A stretch of 6,872 bases of DNA, taken from the NCBI GenBank assembly GCA_964458125.1, contig CAYWHE010000216.1, positions 1-6,872 of the forward strand, given 5' to 3'. The position numbers were made by a program, and so were the translations under genes. A model generated the notes under the pieces. It was not told where the DNA came from, made no database searches, and saw only the letters and a program-made list of their open reading frames with translations. Positions 5,005-6,872 of this stretch are shown piece after piece. Every line of letters starts with the position of its first letter. The first letter of the stretch is position 1. This stretch comes from CAYWHE01 sp964458125 (lineage in GTDB: Bacteria; Bacteroidota; Bacteroidia; AKYH767-A; OLB10).

Positions 5005-6119
5005 ATCTTATCAGAAAATTCGGTGTTTGGAACCATCCCCAGGGAGCGCAGGTAAATCTGGGTTTGATCCAGCGAATGATGCCGCAGCTGGCGCATGATG
5101 GAATAAAGATCGATGCCGGCCTTGTATGCCGCGATACTGCCGGTGTATTTCCATGAATATAAGGTATAGGCCCCATCCATCTTTAACTGCCGAAGATACT
5201 TTGAGTGCATGAGTGTCATCCTATTCCTTTTATATGGCACCAGTGAAGGGACCTTGTTATGACCAAAAAGAAAGTGGTCCGGTGGGAAGGAGCGGAAGTA
5301 GTCCATTTCGGCCCTAAATGCGGCTGGAATTACTACCGATTCCTGCTTTTTGTTTTTGCTCTGATTGCCATAAATCGTAATGATTCCACTTGCGAAATCA
5401 AGGTTGCCAACCCGCAGCCGTAGCAGTTCAATTGGCCGGATAAAGCAAAAGTAAATCATCCTTACAAACAGGTACATTTGAGGATCTGTTTGCCGCAGGA
5501 AATCCAGTATAACGGGTAGGTCGCGCTCCGAAATGGACAGGTTGCGGCCCTGCTCGATCTTCATTGCTTTGATCTTTCGGAGCGGGTTCTTGGCAATGAT
5601 ATCCCGCTCCATGGCCATGTTGAACAGGACATTGAGCGAAGCCCTGATTCCATTTATGGTTTTGCCTTTCAGCCCCCGGCCGGAGAGATCATCAAAATAA
5701 CCCTGGACATGGACCTCCCCCAACTCCTTCATGGTCATGAAATCAAAATGCCTTTTCTTCAGGTAGTCCGAAAATGAATCAATGGCATATTTATACGACT
5801 GCCATGACCTGGTGCGCAGGTATTCCTTTTTTAATTCCAGCAGGCTGGATAGCTGGTCACTTACCGGAAGGAAGGTCTCCGGCCTTTCTGAAAACGGGAA
5901 CGGTGACCAGCCAGAGCGCAGCAGGTTATTCAGCTGAACGATGATTTCCCCGGCCAGGGCAGCCCTCTTTCTGTCGGATTTTTCGTAGTTTATCCCCTGC
6001 CGTAATTTAAATGCCTTCATTTTTCCGGATGCCGGATCGCGGTATTTATAGTACACATACCAATCCGGTTTTCCGCCTGAAATGGTACGGTATAATTTGG
6101 GTTGGGAGTAGGGTTTCAT
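4998..6119 (-). CDS. int: Tyrosine recombinase (phage integrase)
   Basis: This 373-residue protein has the length and order of a phage tyrosine integrase. Residues ~1-70 resemble an arm-binding domain (WYVYYKYRDPASGKMKAF). Residues ~90-180 form the SAM-like core-binding domain (SWQSYKYAIDSFSDYLKKRH, TINGIRASLNVLFNMAMERD). Residues ~190-373 are catalytic. Visible active-site residues are R228 (CFIRPIEL), a Lys in the beta-hairpin at 255-258 (SKNKK), H347/H348 (QLRHHSL) and nucleophile Y356 (QIYLRSL). The box normally reading HxxR is YSWK at 321-324, so Lys stands where the second Arg is usual. The protein would cut and rejoin attP and attB, integrating or excising the phage genome. Start ATG 6119 has an A/T-rich leader and no Shine-Dalgarno. 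It heads a leftward operon. The gene-free, repeat-rich 200 bp upstream may hold arm sites. Family identity is firm; an alternative is the integrase of another integrative element. Confidence 0.93.
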   Translation of the reverse strand: MKPYSQPKLYRTISGGKPDWYVYYKYRDPASGKMKAFKLRQGINYEKSDRKRAALAGEIIVQLNNLLRSGWSPFPFSERPETFLPVSDQLSSLLELKKEYLRTRSWQSYKYAIDSFSDYLKKRHFDFMTMKELGEVHVQGYFDDLSGRGLKGKTINGIRASLNVLFNMAMERDIIAKNPLRKIKAMKIEQGRNLSISERDLPVILDFLRQTDPQMYLFVRMIYFCFIRPIELLRLRVGNLDFASGIITIYGNQSKNKKQESVVIPAAFRAEMDYFRSFPPDHFLFGHNKVPSLVPYKRNRMTLMHSKYLRQLKMDGAYTLYSWKYTGSIAAYKAGIDLYSIMRQLRHHSLDQTQIYLRSLGMVPNTEFSDKMK

Positions 6120-6150
6120 TTGAAAATTATGCCCGTTTTTTTGCCCGGGT

Positions 6151-6181
6151 AAAAATAAAAGCCCCGATTTTACGGGGCTTT
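6151..6181 (-). terminator. Rho-independent terminator for leftward transcription
   Basis: AAAGCCCCG (6158-6166) and CGGGGCTTT (6173-6181) make a perfect nine-pair stem with the six-base loop ATTTTA. Read on the - strand the stem runs into TTTTATTTTT, the expected U-rich tail. It would stop transcripts coming from the genes right of 6320 before they enter the integrase. On the + strand the tail is poor (CTTTCC), so it is mainly a leftward terminator. Confidence 0.75.
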
Positions 6182-6243
6182 CCAGCCAACTGTGCCCGAG
6201 AGGAGATTAATTTTGGCCACATTTGCCGTTTTCGTCCAGCCTG

Positions 6244-6257
6244 TTTACGGGGCTTTC
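6244..6257. repeat. Second copy of the terminator's right arm
   Basis: TTTACGGGGCTTTC is identical to 6169-6182, which comprises most of the loop, the right arm of the terminator stem and one more base. No matching left arm lies next to this copy, so it cannot form the same hairpin. It may be a protein-binding repeat or a relic of a duplicated terminator. Confidence 0.7.
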
Positions 6258-6319
6258 GGAGGGTGACGGATTTTCAAATAGCATTGTTTTCGGAGGTTTT
6301 TACCGGATTTTTGCCCGGG

Positions 6320-6712
6320 CTACCAATGCGAATTTATTGCAGTTTTTTTCTTCCAAAACTTTAAATGCCGCTGGCTATCCATTATTGCGATTATGCCAAT
6401 CACATTTAAAAAGGCTCCGCCGATGATGATATAATTTTTTTGTTGCTGGGTTAATCCCTTGTCGCCGCTTAGGTAATCGTTACTTTTGGTAGGAAACATA
6501 TTTGGAGCGGCCATTGCAAGGGATCCAACGATAACAAAGGGGCAGCCACCGGCCAGATTGGTGCTGCTGATTCGTAAGTTTTTTTTGATCAATGCCGTTT
6601 CTTTGCTTAACCGGCTGTCCATCTCCATTATTTTCGCGTTCAACGAATCGATGTTTACCTGGGCAAGCGCCAAACCGGGAGCCGCCAGCATTATGAATAA
6701 TAGCTTTTTCAT
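6320..6712 (-). CDS. Secreted/membrane protein of unknown function (130 aa)
   Basis: The start ATG 6712 overlaps the upstream gene's stop (ATGA). Residues 1-17 are a typical signal peptide (MKKLLFIMLAAPGLALA, cleavage before QVN). Residues ~20-50 form a charged helix likely to be a coiled coil (IDSLNAKIMEMDSRLSKETA). Two hydrophobic stretches follow, near 54-70 (AGGCPFVIVGSLAMAAP) and 94-111 (YIIIGGAFLNVIGIIAIM), separated by a polar loop. The end is basic (RHLKFWKKKTA). I recognise this plan of signal peptide, short coiled coil and paired Gly-rich membrane helices, ending in 'HLKFWKKK', from unnamed small Bacteroidota proteins found in phages and chromosomes. No enzyme motif is visible. If phage-borne it could be a lysogeny-expressed envelope protein, for example affecting superinfection, but that is speculation. 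A terminator follows on the same strand. Confidence 0.7.
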   Translation of the reverse strand: MKKLLFIMLAAPGLALAQVNIDSLNAKIMEMDSRLSKETALIKKNLRISSTNLAGGCPFVIVGSLAMAAPNMFPTKSNDYLSGDKGLTQQQKNYIIIGGAFLNVIGIIAIMDSQRHLKFWKKKTAINSHW

Positions 6713-6872
6713 CTTGTGTTTTTTTTAACGACCAAAGCTACGAAGTAAACCCGCTTGATTGACTTCAAAGGAAGCATTATGGGCTGATAGTCTTTATTGA
6801 AGGAAGAAAACTGGGCAGAATGATCGGTTAATTCATCGAAGGTTTTAACCAGAATGCCATCGGTGGTTTGAA
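6709..6872 (-). CDS. C-terminal fragment of an unknown gene running off the window
   Basis: One - strand frame is open from the right edge (first full codon ending at 6870) to TGA 6711-6709, giving 53 residues: QTTDGILVKTFDELTDHSAQ, then FSSFNKDYQP and IMLPLKSIKRVYFVALVVKK, ending NTR. The other two - strand frames are quickly stopped. The stop overlaps the start of the signal-peptide protein (ATGA), the usual mark of two co-translated genes, which is the main reason to accept this fragment. I do not recognise the family. A run of eight A lies near the end of the coding strand. Confidence 0.55.
   Translation of the reverse strand, partial: QTTDGILVKTFDELTDHSAQFSSFNKDYQPIMLPLKSIKRVYFVALVVKKNTR

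Larger units (their letters stand above)
6120..6319. promoter_or_regulatory. Gene-free region upstream of integrase, candidate att/arm-site region
   Basis: These 200 bases hold no convincing gene. They contain a 12-bp direct repeat TTTTTGCCCGGG (6138-6149 and 6308-6319), a 14-bp repeat TTTACGGGGCTTTC (6169-6182 and 6244-6257), a 9-bp repeat TTTCGGAGG (6254-6262 and 6288-6296), further GCCCG copies (6131 and 6194), and a hairpin. The integrase promoter should lie here; I see no clear Bacteroidota-type -33/-7 pair. An attachment core cannot be named because the other end of the element is not in the window. Confidence 0.4.

Noticed and set aside
6011..6426. Two + strand frames spanning the integrase start and the gene-free region
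   Set aside because: They cross the integrase N-terminus, a terminator hairpin and the end of another - strand gene, and show no recognisable protein features.
6486..6728. 80-aa + strand frame opposite the signal-peptide protein
   Set aside because: The - strand frame has a textbook signal peptide and an ATGA junction with its upstream gene, so the + frame is antisense noise.
1..6872. CRISPR array or insertion sequence
   Set aside because: No regularly spaced repeats, no terminal inverted repeats and no transposase-like protein are visible; repeats seen are few, short and irregular.

Overview
The window looks like part of a temperate tailed phage or prophage of a Bacteroidota (Bacteroidetes) host. 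The evidence is indirect. The glycine-rich tail protein, the tail-fibre modules containing 'GYVYFNT..GKF.GY.G..W', the small holin and the tyrosine integrase all resemble proteins I know from Bacteroidota phages. Most starts also lack a strong Shine-Dalgarno sequence. No database search was possible, so the host assignment rests on recognition only.

Layout, left to right. Positions 1-2841 (+) encode virion or tail proteins: a 5'-truncated structural protein, a 299-residue glycine-rich protein, a tRNA gene, a 59-residue small protein, and two tandem tail-fibre-like proteins. The two fibre proteins share an N-terminal module but have different C-termini. The tRNA (1359-1431, anticodon CAT) has the C1xA72 mismatch and A11:U24 pair of a bacterial initiator tRNA.

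Positions 2838-4442 (+) form a tightly packed cassette whose starts and stops mostly overlap by 1-4 bases. It holds three small unknown proteins, a membrane/coiled-coil protein, a holin-like two-helix protein and a membrane-anchored 188-residue protein. It looks like a late lysis/accessory block, although no endolysin is recognisable in the window.

Positions 4428-6119 (-) converge on this operon and form an integration/regulation block. In transcription order it is a tyrosine integrase, an unknown 115-residue protein and a 65-residue helix-turn-helix protein. A 20-bp tandem duplication lies at the integrase/115-residue junction.

Positions 6120-6319 contain no gene. They hold a hairpin that would terminate leftward transcription and several 9-14 bp direct repeats, a plausible place for integrase arm sites or attP/att, though unproven. 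Positions 6320-6872 (-) carry a secreted or membrane protein of unknown function, translationally overlapped with the C-terminus of a gene that runs off the window. Whether this last pair belongs to phage or host cannot be decided here.

Inferred gene cooperation: the + strand block builds the distal virion and opens the cell late in infection. The - strand block handles integration and probably its control.
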